A DNA stretch of 64,000 bases from Megascapheus bottae (GCA_024803745.1 JANJXV010000100.1:1426001-1490000); one strand, 5' to 3'. Numbered from the stretch's first letter, positions 10,426 to 21,949 are shown. Numbers and translations are program-made. Notes: a model not told the origin generated them from the letters alone.

Positions 10426-12740
10426 TTTATTACTTGCTATCCTGTTGTCCAATCTTTGGATATTAACTCAAAATACAATATTGCCTGAGATATTGTGTGT
10501 GTGCATGTGTGTGTGTATCTGCCAATGTGTGCATGCACACATGTGTACAGGGTTTAGGGCTTACTCATAGGGCCTGTGTGATAACCCTCAGCATCTTTTC
10601 CTCAAAGGTATTGGTCTTTCACTTCTAGATTATTATAGCTAATTGGAGTTGAGAGATTCACTCAATTTCTTGCCCTGTGCATTGGAACCCAGTGCTGGGT
10701 TCTCATATTGTTAATTGTAGCTATAGAGAAGGCTGAAGTCTGGGGATCCTCGTTAGAATCCAGCCCCTGAAAGAAAGTCACTGATACAAATCTTTATCTT
10801 CAGTTAAGCACAAATAAATAAGGCAAAAGTGGAACTGTGGCTCAGTTCCTCTTGTACCAGCCATGAGAAAATTAGTAATTGGCAGCACCTGGTCCCTGAG
10901 AGAAATCCTTAGCACTGCTTCAAAAAAAGAAAGAAAATAATGAAAAAAATTAAAACTTGCTGAGGAATCCATAAGGATAAACGTGCCTGTGAATAATCTT
11001 GTCATTTCAGATTCCCTCAAGAGGTTATGTCTCTCTATATTTTATCAAGTTTTTTTAAAGATATTTACATATTTTCTATCTTTCCTAAACAGAGATAGCC
11101 ATCCACAAAACGGAAACACAAACTCTCACACAGTATACCACCCACCCATAAGTGTCTGGCTACGTATATATGTATAGTCATATGTATTGATCTGTCTCTC
11201 TATACTAATATATAAATGCATAAATATATGTATTTAGACAAACAGGAAACATACATAGATAGGTCTCAGGCATTTCCAGATTTTGTGCAAGTCTGAGTGC
11301 AACTTACCATTGTATTGTTTGTCAAGATAGAGCACCTCTAACTTTTGGCCAGCTTCTTGTCATTTGATACTTTTTTCTGCCAGTCCTGGGTTTTGAACAC
11401 TAGGCCTGGATGCCGTCACTAAGCTTGAGCTTCTTGCATTCAGTAGTTTATTCCAGATAAGAGTCTCATGGAGTTTCTGTCCTGGGCTGGCTTTGAATTG
11501 TGATCCTCTAATCTCAAACTCCTGAGTAGCTAGGAGGACAGTCTTGAGCTACCAGTACCTGGTTCCTTTGCCTCTTTTACCCTTTTTTGGCCCCACCACA
11601 GCCATGGTATATACCTTCCTATGTTCTCTCCACCTGCCCCCAGACAGGGGTCTGACAGATGCTTTCCACCCACTTATTCATGTCCTCCTCTGTATTGGCT
11701 GACAGCTAAGACATGCACTCACATGTCTGGATGCCAAACACAAAGCCATGTGATTGTTTCTCAGTCTGGAACATCCTATCAGATTTATAGCACCACAGAG
11801 GGTCAGGTTGATGCTCCTACAGGGCTTCTTAAATTGTTCTCATATTAATCCACAACACGTTTGTCATCACTTGTCCAGCTAATTCATGGACTAAACCAGA
11901 ATTCCCTACAAACTTAGATCCCAATACCATGAGGACACTCAAGGGTGCATTAGGAGTGTGACCTGCAGGGGGATGTGAGCCTGTCTAACTTGGATGGGAT
12001 TTCTCCACCACAGGAAATGGAATACAAATTTAGAATCTGCTTTCATGAGGTGACAATCTCTGGCAGATGTTCTTATCAAATGTGGCACTGCCTACTTCCA
12101 GCTTAAAACATGGGTTGATGACCCAGCATAACAGAGAATGTATTCACCCAGGCCCAACACATAGGCTGGGACCCTGAACTTTCAGGTAGCATTTGGCTTT
12201 GAAGGTCATGAGATCTTAGTCTACAAATGATGAGCCCCCTCCCGTGAGGCATAGCAAACGGAGCCAAAGTGCAACCCAGTTAAGCACCAATCAAGCTTCC
12301 CTTCTTCAGTAGGGTATGGTTTGAAAACTGTGCATAGCTTCTGTTTGAAGCCAGTCCAGAAAGGAAAGTCCATGAAACTCTCATTTCCAGTTAACTGCCA
12401 AGAAAAAGCCAAAGATAGAGATGAAGCTCAAGAGAGGTAGAGAGCCATCTGAAAGGAATTGTTACACCCTGCAACATCCTCATTATCTGATCTTGAAACC
12501 ATCTCTGCGTGCATCCCAGCATGCAGCCAGCATCTGGGGGTGACAGTGACCCCTGCGCCCATTGGCAATCTGCACTGTCTCTGACATCTGTAATGTGAAC
12601 CTCATTCTGTTGGGTTTGTGAAGCGGTGTCAACCCTGCAGAAGGAATCAACTGTGCCCTAACTCCCACTGTCCCCTGGGGCCCCTAGCATTCCCCCATCT
12701 GCACCCCTCCTGTGGCTTCTGATCCTAGGGAGCCCTCCTG
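10426..12740. other. Non-coding stretch with SINE and candidate splice sites, unit A
   Basis: Collinear with 46119-48400. It holds a (TG)-rich patch at 10493-10550, a minus-strand B1/ID SINE at about 11370-11570, and AT-rich DNA. Minus-strand AG acceptors followed by short open stretches occur near 12395 and 12634, but neither is followed by a convincing donor. No gene is called. Confidence 0.4.
11370..11570 (-). mobile_element. B1/ID composite SINE
   Basis: Minus-strand unit: a diverged ID half (tgccagtcctgggttttgaa) followed by the B1-like half (ctggctttgaattgtgatcc, cctgagtagctaggaggaca). The unit-B copy near 47060-47225 has lost part of the ID half. Confidence 0.75.
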
Positions 12741-12757
12741 CCCTGTCCAACACTCAC

Positions 12758-12910
12758 ATGAAGTGCATATTTCTTCTCCTGGGGCAACTTCTCCACAGAG
12801 AGTACAAGACATGCCCACTCTCCAGGCACGGGGAGATCCTGCCAAAGTAGCAAATCAGTGATAGGGACATAAAGTGATGAATAGAATTTTAGATCCTGAT
12901 GGTAGACAGT
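12758..12910 (-). other. Candidate exon, unit A (unrecognised)
   Basis: The minus strand has a pyrimidine-rich acceptor ending ttttgcag and then exactly 51 open codons (153 bases, phase 0 to phase 0), beginning TVYHQDLKFYSS and ending QEKKYALH, followed by a strong donor gtgagt. Unit B keeps both splice sites (48420-48572) but has two amino-acid changes (P to L, L to H). I recognise no family. The chance of such a structure arising at random is not negligible in 64 kb, so this is a candidate only. Confidence 0.35.
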
Positions 12911-13041
12911 CTGCAAAATCCAAGGGAGAATGGAATTGGAGGGGACCAGGGATCAGGATGTGGGCATGGAGCTTCCCTGCCAAGGGGGTGGGGGAAGTCA
13001 CAGGCCCGGGATGCACAGGATGATCCATGGGCCCTGTGCAG

Positions 13042-13165
13042 CTACTGGATCACCCCCTTCTGCATCTCAGCCTTTGGCTTTGAGCTCTGTGATCGTCAAG
13101 ATGTGCACAGTCTGTACTCTGGCTGGCAGAAGAAAGGACCCTGGGAAGACAATTGTAGACCCTTT
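13042..13165 (+). other. Candidate plus-strand exon, unit A (unrecognised)
   Basis: A plus-strand acceptor (ccctgtgcag) is followed by 124 open bases reading YWITPFCISAFGFELCDRQD and ending ENCRPF-like residues (EDNCRPF), then the donor gtgagt. Against 48705-48828 there are three base changes: one I/V replacement and two silent (glycine and phenylalanine codons). That pattern is what weak coding constraint would give, but three sites are too few to be decisive. The opposite strand also has an open frame here, and the family is unknown. Confidence 0.35.
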
Positions 13166-13349
13166 GTGAGTGTAGGAAGGGGTAGGCTGGACACCCAGTC
13201 CAAGAGGAGCTAAAACTGGAGTCGAGGGGTGTGCAAGGAGTGGGTGTGAGGGTTGTAGGCAGTCACAGTCACGGCAGAGGTGGCTCTGTCTGTGGGGTGA
13301 TTGCCTCCCTGCAGGCACAGCACTGGAGATATCAGAGATCCACATGAAA

Positions 13350-13465
13350 AGGAAAAGCTGGAAATGGCACTATGGTTCAAATGGTAGAGCATCAACCTTG
13401 AGCAGAAGAGCTCAGGGACAGTACCCAGGACCTGAGTTCAAGTCTCATGACTGTAAAAGAAAAAG
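13350..13465 (+). mobile_element. ID-like SINE half
   Basis: Plus-strand second half only: gcactatggttcaaatggta through ccaggacctgagttcaagtc, then an A-rich tail. Unit-B copy at about 49020-49130. Confidence 0.7.
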
Positions 13466-14210
13466 AACCAGGACTATGAGAGGGAACCTGGTACTCTCTT
13501 GGTATAATCAGACACAAGAATAGGCCGGGATAGGCTGTGGATAAACACAGAGAACATCTTCCCCCAGCTCATCCTGTCCTGTATGCAGGGACAGCCATGT
13601 AACTAGGGCTACAGTGAGATCATCTTCACCCCTGTGCTGCCATCTGAATTTTAGGCCTCTGTCCTGGCATGGGGTGTCCTGATGGCTGAGCAGGTGCCCT
13701 AACCCTAGATGGAGAGCAGCCACTGACTGTGGTAGCTAAGGAGAGATCTGTTCCATAGCTATCAGGCCACCCAGCATGGGAGCCAGAACCACCCCTCACC
13801 CAGGTATTGGCCAATGGTTCTCCAGGTGCTACTAACATTGCCCCACCCCTAGCTCTGGGTACACGTGACATTCCCTCCACAAGGAGCAGGACAATGTGAG
13901 GGATCAGGAAGCTGCCTATGGGCTTCAGATGATGGCCAGGCTGGCACTACAGATGGCCTCACTCTGTCACCACCTTCCCCTGCCTCCATCTTTCCTCCAT
14001 CATGCCTCTCTACCTCCCACCCATTAACCTTGGAAACCAATGAACTGGGCTCTCATCATTCCTCTCATCTCTTCACCCACCTTGCCATGCGTCCATCCCT
14101 CTGTCACTTCCACCCCACACACATCCCACCACCAGCCACCCTGTAGCTTATGAGGATCCCACAGGAAGCTCTTGGTGAAGGGCTTGTGACCACAAAACAG
14201 TTACTATCAC

Positions 14211-14300
14211 CTGCTCCGGCCTGATCCACCACAGAATAAGAACAGCCAAGCAGGCACACACTGCAGCAGAGTTGCACTGCTGCCACCCTGATTTCTTCAT
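14211..14300 (-). other. Candidate first coding exon with signal-peptide-like sequence, unit A
   Basis: From an ATG at 14300 the minus strand reads 30 codons: MKKSG, then a cysteine-containing hydrophobic core (VCACLAVLILWW), then IRPEQ, ending at CAG/gtgata. Composition fits a signal peptide or membrane anchor. In unit B (49859-49947) one base is lost shortly after the ATG and the last exon base pair changes from CAG to CGG, so the copy is not equivalent. It could be the start of a gene whose later exons include 12758-12910, but the link is speculative. Confidence 0.25.
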
Positions 14301-15864
14301 GGCCAGGACTTGGCTCTCCTCAGTCTCTCAGCTCAGTAACCAGAACATTGTGCTTTCACAGAGCCATGGCTTCCAGTCTCCATGGACACAATGACATCAA
14401 GGTGATGCCAACTTCCCCATCTCTATATACTTCTAACTATGGGATGGGAGCTGAGGTTCTCTTCTGTGACTCCATCCGCTAAGAGGCTCATGCAGATTTC
14501 TATCCTTTGCTCATCATGGTGACTCTTTGGTTAACAAGTCACTGCTGGGCTTCCAGTTCACCACATATAGAACCCATACTCCAACACTTTTCTTAGAAGG
14601 ACTGATGACTTTTAAATATTCTCTAGTTTTAAATTTCTAGTTCCTTCTCTCTTTCATTTATATATTTCCCATCCTCACATACTTCCCTTTTTTTACCTTC
14701 CTTCTTTCATTCCTGGCCTTGAACTCAAGACCTGGAGCTTTTTCTTAGCTTTTCTTTGCTCAAGGTAGCACTCTAGCTCTTGAGCCACAGCTCTACTTCA
14801 ATCTTTGTTCTTGCTCTAAACTGGGAGTAAGAGTCTCATGCATTTTTCCCTTTGCTGGGTTGGTTTTAAACCACAATACTAAGATCAGGATCCTGAATAT
14901 GCCTCGGATTACAGGTATTATCTAATCAAAACAAATTCCTGATTTCTTTTTTAGACATAATTAGTTTTTCAGGTGAGCCACCAGCCACTCATGCAAGAGC
15001 ATTGCAGGATCCCAGCATTCATCTTGTCTCCAGTCTTATTCCATCCATCTCACAATGGCCATCTAAAACACCCTGCTGCATGCCTGAAGTCGCAAGGAAC
15101 GTTCTCAACGCCACGAGAAGCCCCCTTAAGCTCTGCCTTACATATGCCCAGCCCCCATCCCACTTCCACATGAGCATTTGTTTAGGAGAAATTTCCTGAG
15201 TACATCATCATCTTTTCCTCACCATTCAAATTTCATCTTTGGAGTCATTTCTCCCAGACAAAGAGGAACATGATCCATGGTTTGATAGCAGCTCCAGCTT
15301 CATAGTCCCAGCCACCAACACCCCCCCATTACCCTGCCAGACACCTGAATTCAAGAAAAATGTTTTCACTACCCCTGACTCTTATGAAATGTTTTAACTT
15401 ATACAGTGCATTAAAATAATTTTACTAAATGGAATAAACACATGGCATCAAGCTTCAGAATCTTTGCACCTGAACTTTTAGTGAATAACAGACACACCAG
15501 CATTTCTGTAGCCAACAAAAATCTTAGCTTTGAGATTTCAGCATTCCTGGTATCCAAGTTTGGATGTGCTAACACTGCCCTTAATGGGGCACTTCAATCA
15601 CACAATCCCACAACAATCAATGTCATTTGACATTCACTGGTAGGTGGTGCTAGGAAAAAGACTGATGTGCCAACTCCATGCTGGCTTGACCTATGCCATC
15701 TTTAAACCTGGAGCAAGTGGGGCTCCTCTCTCCATGACACCTTTTGTGTACTACCCCAGGAGGACCTTTACATTGAGACAAAATTATGAAGACTATCTCT
15801 ACCAGCAAAGATTCCAGTGAGATGTGCCTACATGGATAAAGCTAAAATCTCACTAAAGTGAGGT
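14301..15864. other. Unrecognised non-coding stretch, unit A
   Basis: Collinear with 49948-51500. It contains a minus-strand SINE at roughly 14708-14920. Short open frames occur (15002-15199, 15442-15630), but none has recognisable motifs and no convincing splice structure surrounds them. Confidence 0.4.
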
Positions 15865-16080
15865 TGTTGGCAGTGCTGGAGCCTGAGCTCAGGGCCTGGG
15901 CACTAAGCATTTGTACTCAAGACTAGCCCTTTACCACTTGAGCCCAAACTCCATTCCCAGCTGTTTTTATTTTTGGTAGTAAGAATCTATCAGACTTTCC
16001 TGTTCTAGGTGACTTGGAACTTCCATACTCAGATCTCAGCCTCCGGACCAGCCTGGATTAAAAGTGTGGATCAGCCATGC
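15865..16080 (-). mobile_element. B1/ID composite SINE
   Basis: Minus-strand unit: ID half (gcctgagctcagggcctggg) followed by the B1-like half (tcagatctcagcctccggac, ggattaaaagtgtgg). Unit-B copy at about 51508-51722. Confidence 0.75.
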
Positions 16081-16082
16081 CA

Positions 16083-16332
16083 CACACCTGAGGACTTCTG
16101 CCAGCACATTTTTTCCCAAAAATTGGAAGAGGAAGATGAGGGAGGGTTGGGCTCATCCTGCCCTGCATATGAAGGAGAGCATCAGCGCCTGAACTTCATT
16201 CCCTATTGTAGGCTGCTGGAGGAAAAGGAAGCAAATAGGCACAGGCTGGCAGCAGATGCCACAGAACAACTTGTGACCAAGACTCCCAGAGCAGACCTCA
16301 GAATCGATGACAGAGTTGGATCTACCCAGTAA
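16083..16332 (+). other. Open frame of unknown status, unit A
   Basis: About 80 open codons after the SINE: acidic stretch KLEEEDEGG, then a charged helical-looking tail ending DDRVGSTQ and a stop. The unit-B copy (51726-51977) is open with three replacements and no silent change. It resembles nothing I know and may be a chance frame. Confidence 0.25.
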
Positions 16333-16477
16333 CAGAGGCAGTGGTGACACCTGAAACTGCACGTTTGAGCCTTTGCTGCTAGTAAACAGGGCCACCTATG
16401 TCTCAATGAGAAAGGTGAGATTTTGGTGGAGAAGGTGAGATTAAACATTATGTATCATGCAAGAAGACAGACTATAA

Positions 16478-17345
16478 GGGGTCTTTTATTTTTCCAATTG
16501 AAATTTTGGATTTCCTCTTCTGTTTCTTTAAAGAATGACATTGGGATATTGATGAATATTGCACTGAATTTGTAGATAGTCCTTATCAAGATTGCCATTT
16601 TTACAATATTACTTCTTCCAAAGCAGGAGCATAGGTTTTTGCATTTCCTCAGTTCTGCGTTAATTTCCTTCTCCAGGGTTTATAGTTCCATCAAAAACGT
16701 GCTTTACATTCTAAGTTAATTCCTAGGTATTTTATTTTCTTTGATAGCAAAATGAGTTGCTATCCTGATTCTTGCCTCATTCCTCTCATTTGCTGGCATA
16801 TAGGAAGGCAGTTGACATTGAGGCTTAATTTTGTACCCTGCTACCTTACCAAAGTTTTATATCAGCTGAAGCAGCTTCGGAGTAGAGTCTATAGGGTTCT
16901 TTAAATACAGAATCATATCATCTGTAAGGAGAGAAAGTTTCAGTTCCTCTTTCCCTTTTCCTCCTCACTCCAGTTAGAATGGCCAAGATCCAGAAATCTA
17001 ATAACGTATGCTGGAGGGGATGTGGCCAGGAGGGATCACTACTACACTGCTGGTGGGATTGCAAACTCGTTCAACCACTATGGAAAGCACTATGGCAGTA
17101 TCCCAAAAAGGCCAAACATAGAGCTCCCCTGTGATCCAGCAATTTCACTACTTGCCAATCGTCCAGATAGGACATACTGAATTCACTAGAACAATAACCT
17201 TTACCACAGCACTATTTACTATAGCAAAGGTATTTAACCAACCCAGATGCCCGTCAGTTGATGAGTAGATCAAATATGGTATTTTTACACAATGGAATTC
17301 TGTGCTTCTGTCAGAAAGAATGACATAGACGAATTTCTAAGGAAA
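16478..17345. mobile_element. LINE-1 fragment with internal inversion (unit A), ERV empty site
   Basis: 16478-16970 reads as minus-strand L1 ORF2 (reverse-transcriptase to thumb region). From about 16975 the sequence turns into plus-strand ORF2 C-terminal region (the cysteine-rich stretch near 17000-17060). This is the opposed-halves layout typical of twin priming. At 16743-16748 it contains a single GATAGC, the uninterrupted target of the provirus found in the unit-B copy. Confidence 0.8.
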
Positions 17346-17446
17346 TAGAAAGACTGTTAAGTTTAGAAATTAGTTTCTGTCTCCTTCTCTCTCTCCTTCT
17401 CTATCTCTGTAAAATTTAGAAGTTCCTGTTTCCCTCTCTTTCTCTC

Positions 17447-17454
<8 letters not shown>

Positions 17455-17522
<68 letters not shown>
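17455..17522 (+). repeat. (CT)n microsatellite, unit A
   Basis: Nearly pure CT dinucleotide run. Open frames through it encode only Arg/Glu or Leu/Ser repeats and are not genes. The unit-B counterpart at 59985-60131 is longer and has CTTT interruptions. Confidence 0.95.
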
Positions 17523-17525
<3 letters not shown>

Positions 17526-17700
17526 ATCCTTAGGCTTGAACTCAGGGCCTGAGCTACTTTTGCTCAAGGTTAGCACTCTACCATTTGAACCACAGTGCTG
17601 CTTCTGGCTTGCTCTTTTCACGTAGTATTGGGGAATCTAACCCAGGCCTTCATCCTTGATAGGTTAGCACTCTACCACTAAGCCACACAGGCAGCTTTTA
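17523..17700 (-). mobile_element. ID-like dimeric SINE
   Basis: Minus-strand copy whose tail is the adjacent CT run (a GA-rich tail on the element strand): ccaatccttaggcttgaact to gttagcactctaccactaag. Unit-B copy 60132-60305. Confidence 0.75.
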
Positions 17701-17899
17701 GAGGTTTCTGACAAAGGTTTTCCTACATGCTATTATTTCTTCTGTGAGTGCTCTTAATGCTTGCTGAAGGTTGACTTTGTTTAGAAGACTTACCCTAATG
17801 CTCCCATATACAGAGATTCTATATATAGCTAAATGTTTTTCATTACTCAGAATTTCTCTATTGTGTATGTTCTGAAATGTACTGAAGACTGACTTCTGA

Positions 17900-19912
17900 T
17901 TAAAAGTCATTGCACATTTGTTCTATTCATTAGTTTTCTTTTCTTCTATGGGAATCAGGTTTGTGATGAACACAGAAGTATGCCTTCCAGGTCAAACACT
18001 TTCCACATTTGTAATATTCATAAGGTTTTTCTCTCCTATGTGCATTTTATACTTAGTCATGCGTTCATGATGGATTTTTCATATTCTTATATTCATACGA
18101 TTTTTATCCTGTGTCTGTGTGGTATCATGCAAACTCAACTATGAGGTCTTCAAAAAATTTCCCTTTCATTTTATTCATAGGATTCTATCCTGTGGGTGTT
18201 TAGTGATAAATCTTGACTTGTGCCTTCTGGGGAAAAGACTGAACATTTGCTACATTCATTAAGGGTTTTATCTTGTGTTGGTTCTGTGACACAAGCAGAG
18301 TTTTCTTCCACAGACTAAAAATTCTTTCCTATTTATTACATTGCTAAGGCTTCTCATATGTGTGAACTCTCTTACACTTCCTGAAGGGTGAATACTGCAC
18401 GAAAGACTTTCAACTTTGGTTATATTCCTAAGGTTTCTAATATGTGTGAATTCTGTTATGCCTCCTGTAATGTGACTTCCATCTGAAGGTCTTACCACAT
18501 TTGATGCACTCGTACAGTTTCTCTCCTGTGTGTGTTCTCTGATGCAATTTGAGGAAAGACTTCCATTTGAAAGACATTCCACATCGGTTACATTCATAAG
18601 GTTTTTCTCCTGTTTGAATTGTCTTATGCATGTTGAGGTTTGGCTTCTGTGTGAAGGACTTTCCACATATGTTACACTCATAAAGTGTTTCTCCTGAGTA
18701 TATTCTCTGATGGACATGGAGTTTTACCTTCCATTTGAAAGACTTTCCGCACTCACTACATGCATAAGTTTTCTCTCCTATGTGTGTTCTATTATGCCCA
18801 TCAAGATATGACTTCCACTTGAAGGTCTTTCCACATTTGTTGCACACATAAGGTTTCTCGCCTGTGTGTGTTCTTTGATGCAATTTGAGGGAAGATTTCT
18901 GTCTGAAAGACTTTACACATTGTTTACATTCATAAGGTTTCACTCCTGTGTGTATTCTCTGATGAACATGAAGTTTTCCCTTCCCTTGGAAAGACTTTCC
19001 ACATTCATTACACTTATAAGATTTCTCTCCTGTGTGTGTTATTTGATGAACTCGAAGGTGTATCTTCTGGGTGAAAGACTTTTCACATTTGTTACATTCA
19101 TAAGGTTTCTGTTCTGTGTGTCTTCTCTGGTGCAAAGTGAGGTATGATTTCAGTCTAAAAGTCTTCCCACATTTATCCCATTCATAAGATTTCTCTTCTG
19201 AGTGAGATCTCTGATGTGTGGTGAGAGCTGAATTCTGGGCAGAAATTTTATTACGTTCCTCATATTCATAAGGTTTGTCTTCTCTTGGAGATCGAGGTTG
19301 GAGCGTCAGGTCTGACTTCTCAGAAATTAATTTTCACACTTGATGTACGCATCACATATCTCAGGATATTTGCTCTGAGGTATTGTAAGGCGTATTTCAT
19401 TACTGAAGATTTCTCACATTCACTACATGTATGAGGAGTCTCTCCTGTGTACATTTTCGGATGTGTAGTGATGGTCGGTGTTAAGTACAATATTTTTCAT
19501 CACACAGTACATTTAGCAGTTTTCCTCCCTCCCTGAAGAATTTCTTGGGCAGGGAGAACAGAATTATGATACTGCAGATCTTTTGGACTGTCACAATCAT
19601 GAATAAAATGCTCTGAGTATCCAATGGATTTTTTAAGAGCAGGAGACATACGAGATCTATAAGCAGCATGCATCTCATCAGGCTTAGGAGACAGAAGCAT
19701 GTTCTGACACTTAATGAACTCCTCAGTCCTCACCCCTAAGTTGTTACCGTTATTACTAATCAGCTCTGGATTATGTGTAGAGCTCAAATTTAAAGTTGTT
19801 GCTAATCTCACGTTTTCCTCCACTTCGATACTACTTGCAACTGCTACTTCACAAAGACATTCATGTGGACTTTCCTGGCAGGTCTTGAACACATTTTCCA
19901 TTACCTGGACAT
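17900..19912 (-). pseudogene. KRAB C2H2 zinc-finger gene, spacer plus finger exon (unit A)
   Basis: The exon begins at 19912 after ctcattttag and continues in frame from the KRAB-B exon at 21950-22039 (phase 1), giving a spacer of about 137 codons that ends at a TGA at 19500. A degenerate first finger follows (GETPHTCSECEKSS), in which one base is missing relative to unit B, so its frame is lost. An open frame then runs from about 19332 to 18437 and carries the finger array. Eight clear C2H2 fingers lie between 19110 and 18440 with TGEKPYEC-type linkers, preceded by two degenerate ones. Finger 6 has Q for its last histidine and finger 5 has Y. More decayed fingers continue to about 17940. Family role: DNA-binding repressor acting through KAP1. 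This copy cannot make a normal protein from one exon frame. Confidence 0.85.
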
Positions 19913-20854
19913 CTAAAATGAGTCATAGAAAAAAAGACACAAACATACATGAGATACAAATATTCCTTACTGTAAAGGTAATGACTTTACTTTCCCATCC
20001 TAAGTGTTAGATATTTTAAAATATAAAAGTGGAAATTGATTTATGAGAAATATATGCTTTTCTCCCTAACATATTAAGAAAATGATATTTTATAATGACC
20101 AATAATGTTTTTCTGTGTTTTATTCTCTTTTTATATCACAGGAAATATTTATTGAAATTATCCAACTATGTATTGCTACAGTTTTAATCTGAGTACTCCC
20201 TATAATATACCTGCAGCTGTTTTTTTCAAATACTGTTTTGTTTATACATTGAGGAATAGCTGCCTTTCTTTTATTTTTGAGAAATAATCTAAATATTGTG
20301 CTGTTTTGCATCTTTTTAAAACTTTCTTTTCTTTTCTTTTCTTTTCTTTTTTGTAGTTCATAGGCCTCGGCTCAGTCCCTGAACACTTCAGCAGAAGACT
20401 ATAACCCCTAACCTTGAGCTACAGCCCCGCTTCCTGTTTTCTAGAGTTAACTACAGATAAGAGGCTCAGGTCCTGAGTAGCAGATAGGATTACCTTACCC
20501 AGTTTCAATGCTGTTTGCTTTTTAACCATTAAGTGAGGAACACGAATTTTTTCTAGATTCAGCGGCCACAAGTTTGGTTTATATGTCTGTTTGCCTTTGA
20601 TCCAAGCAAGAACGATTCTTGAGAGTAAGGACTTACACATACATCCCTTCAGTTACAACTTCTCACTAAAGTCTCAATTTAGGTATTTGTGGGAATTTTG
20701 AAATTTGTTTCTGTCCATTTGAAGTCTTATAAAAATTCCTTTTCTAACACTCCTGTCCCTCAGAACCATGGAAGACCAGAAAATCTCCAGCTCATTGTCT
20801 AGTTAATTTTCTTATGTTGATTGAAACTTTGTTATTGTTTTTTTCCTTCCATTC
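19913..20854. other. KRAB-to-finger intron, unit A
   Basis: AT-rich intron with a TTTTC run near 20325-20350 that tails a diverged minus-strand SINE (20350-20480). No gene content. Confidence 0.6.
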
Positions 20855-21010
20855 CTGGGTTTGAACTTAGGACCTAACTACTGTCCTTGGGTTTACTCAA
20901 GACTAGAACCCTACCAATGAAGTCATTACTTCTGGCTTTTTCTATGTATGTGGTAATAAGGAATCAAACCTGTGTCTTTGTGCATGCTAGGCAAGCACTC
21001 TATCACTAGG
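20855..21010 (-). mobile_element. ID-like SINE
   Basis: Minus-strand copy ending gctaggcaagcactctatca. Unit-B copy at about 63455-63608, with a 9-base loss at the end. Confidence 0.7.
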
Positions 21011-21155
21011 CTCAATTTTGGTGGAAAGGTCTGGTTCTGAATACCAGTCTCTTATTACCAGCAAAAAGATATTATCCTTATCAGAGAATAATGCCCTGAC
21101 TTATTCCTTGTTTGCTCAATCATTTATAGTCTTAGTTTTAAAGAAATGAAATATC

Positions 21156-21157
21156 AT

Positions 21158-21207
<50 letters not shown>

Positions 21208-21239
21208 TTTCCTTCCGTCCCTCTTTCTTCCCACTTTCT

Positions 21240-21307
<68 letters not shown>

Positions 21308-21308
21308 G
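21156..21308 (+). repeat. (TTTC)n microsatellite, unit A
   Basis: Tetranucleotide run with a central imperfect part (ccttccgtccctc). It forms the GAAA-rich tail of the minus-strand SINE that follows. The unit-B allele (63756-63877) differs in length and interruptions. Confidence 0.95.
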
Positions 21309-21535
21309 TTTTGCAGTCATGGGACTTGAATTCTAGACCTGGCTGTTCTTCCTGAGCTCTTCAGCTCAAGGCTACTGCCCTATGTCTTTAGCCTCAACCC
21401 CACTTCTCATTTTCTATTGGTTCATTGGAGAGAAGAGTCTAAGGTGTTTTGTGATAGGTCAGTCTTTGAACTTTGATCCTCAGATCTCAGCCTCCTAAGT
21501 AGCTAGGATTACAGGCATGAGCCACGGGCTCATGG
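21309..21535 (-). mobile_element. B1/ID composite SINE
   Basis: Well-preserved minus-strand unit: ID half (agtcatgggacttgaattct, gagctcttcagctcaaggct) and 7SL-like half (cagatctcagcctcctaagt, agctaggattacaggcatga). The unit-B copy begins at 63878 and runs off the window. Confidence 0.85.
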
Positions 21536-21624
21536 CTTTCTCATTTTATTTTGTTTCACAGTGATTTCTACAGAGAAATCTAACTTTAACTCTACTGCCA
21601 CATAGAATTCATTATATCACCCTA

Positions 21625-21800
21625 TGAATCTTGGTGCCGGGGGTTTGGGCTAGCATGCACAAAGACCTGGTGCAGTTCCTTGGTACTACATACAAAGAAA
21701 AAGCCAGAAGTGGTGCTATGACTCAAGAAATAGAGATCTAGCCTTGAGAAAACCCAAGGACCATGCTCAGGCCCTGAGACCAAGCATAGGATTGGGAAAT
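21625..21800 (+). mobile_element. ID-like dimeric SINE
   Basis: Plus-strand copy: ctagcatgcacaaagacctg, aagccagaagtggtgctatg, gctcaggccctgagaccaag. Confidence 0.75.
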
Positions 21801-21949
21801 GAAAATGATTCTTGATTCATTCACAAAGAATTCCATAGGTTCCACACAGGATTTAGGGTAACTAAGAATATTATTGCTCAGTACATCACAACATGAACTT
21901 ACCAATGGGGCTCAGGCTCCAACATCAATATGAAGATGCATTCACTCAC

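Larger units (their letters stand above)
1..21430 (+). repeat. Segmental duplication, unit A
   Basis: This block is collinear with 28056-64000 in direct orientation. Anchors matched by eye: window start with 28056, 774 with 28829-28832, 7214 with 42948, 11621 with 47286, 16009 with the block near 51680, 19912 with 62520, and 21430 with 64000. A hand count over 8521-9120 against its partner gives about 11 differences in 600 bases. The true left end lies outside the window. Whether 21431-28055 belongs to the unit cannot be told, because its partner would lie beyond 64000. Confidence 0.93.

Noticed and set aside
17370..17621. Open frames of Arg-Glu repeats through the CT run (also at 59921-60229)
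   Set aside because: Low-complexity translation of a CT microsatellite and SINE; no coding evidence.
18866..19147. Plus-strand 93-codon frame opposite the zinc fingers
   Set aside because: Antisense shadow of the repeated finger motif.
21138..21355. Regular tetranucleotide array considered as CRISPR-like or satellite
   Set aside because: Pure TTTC repeat without spacers; an ordinary microsatellite attached to a SINE tail.
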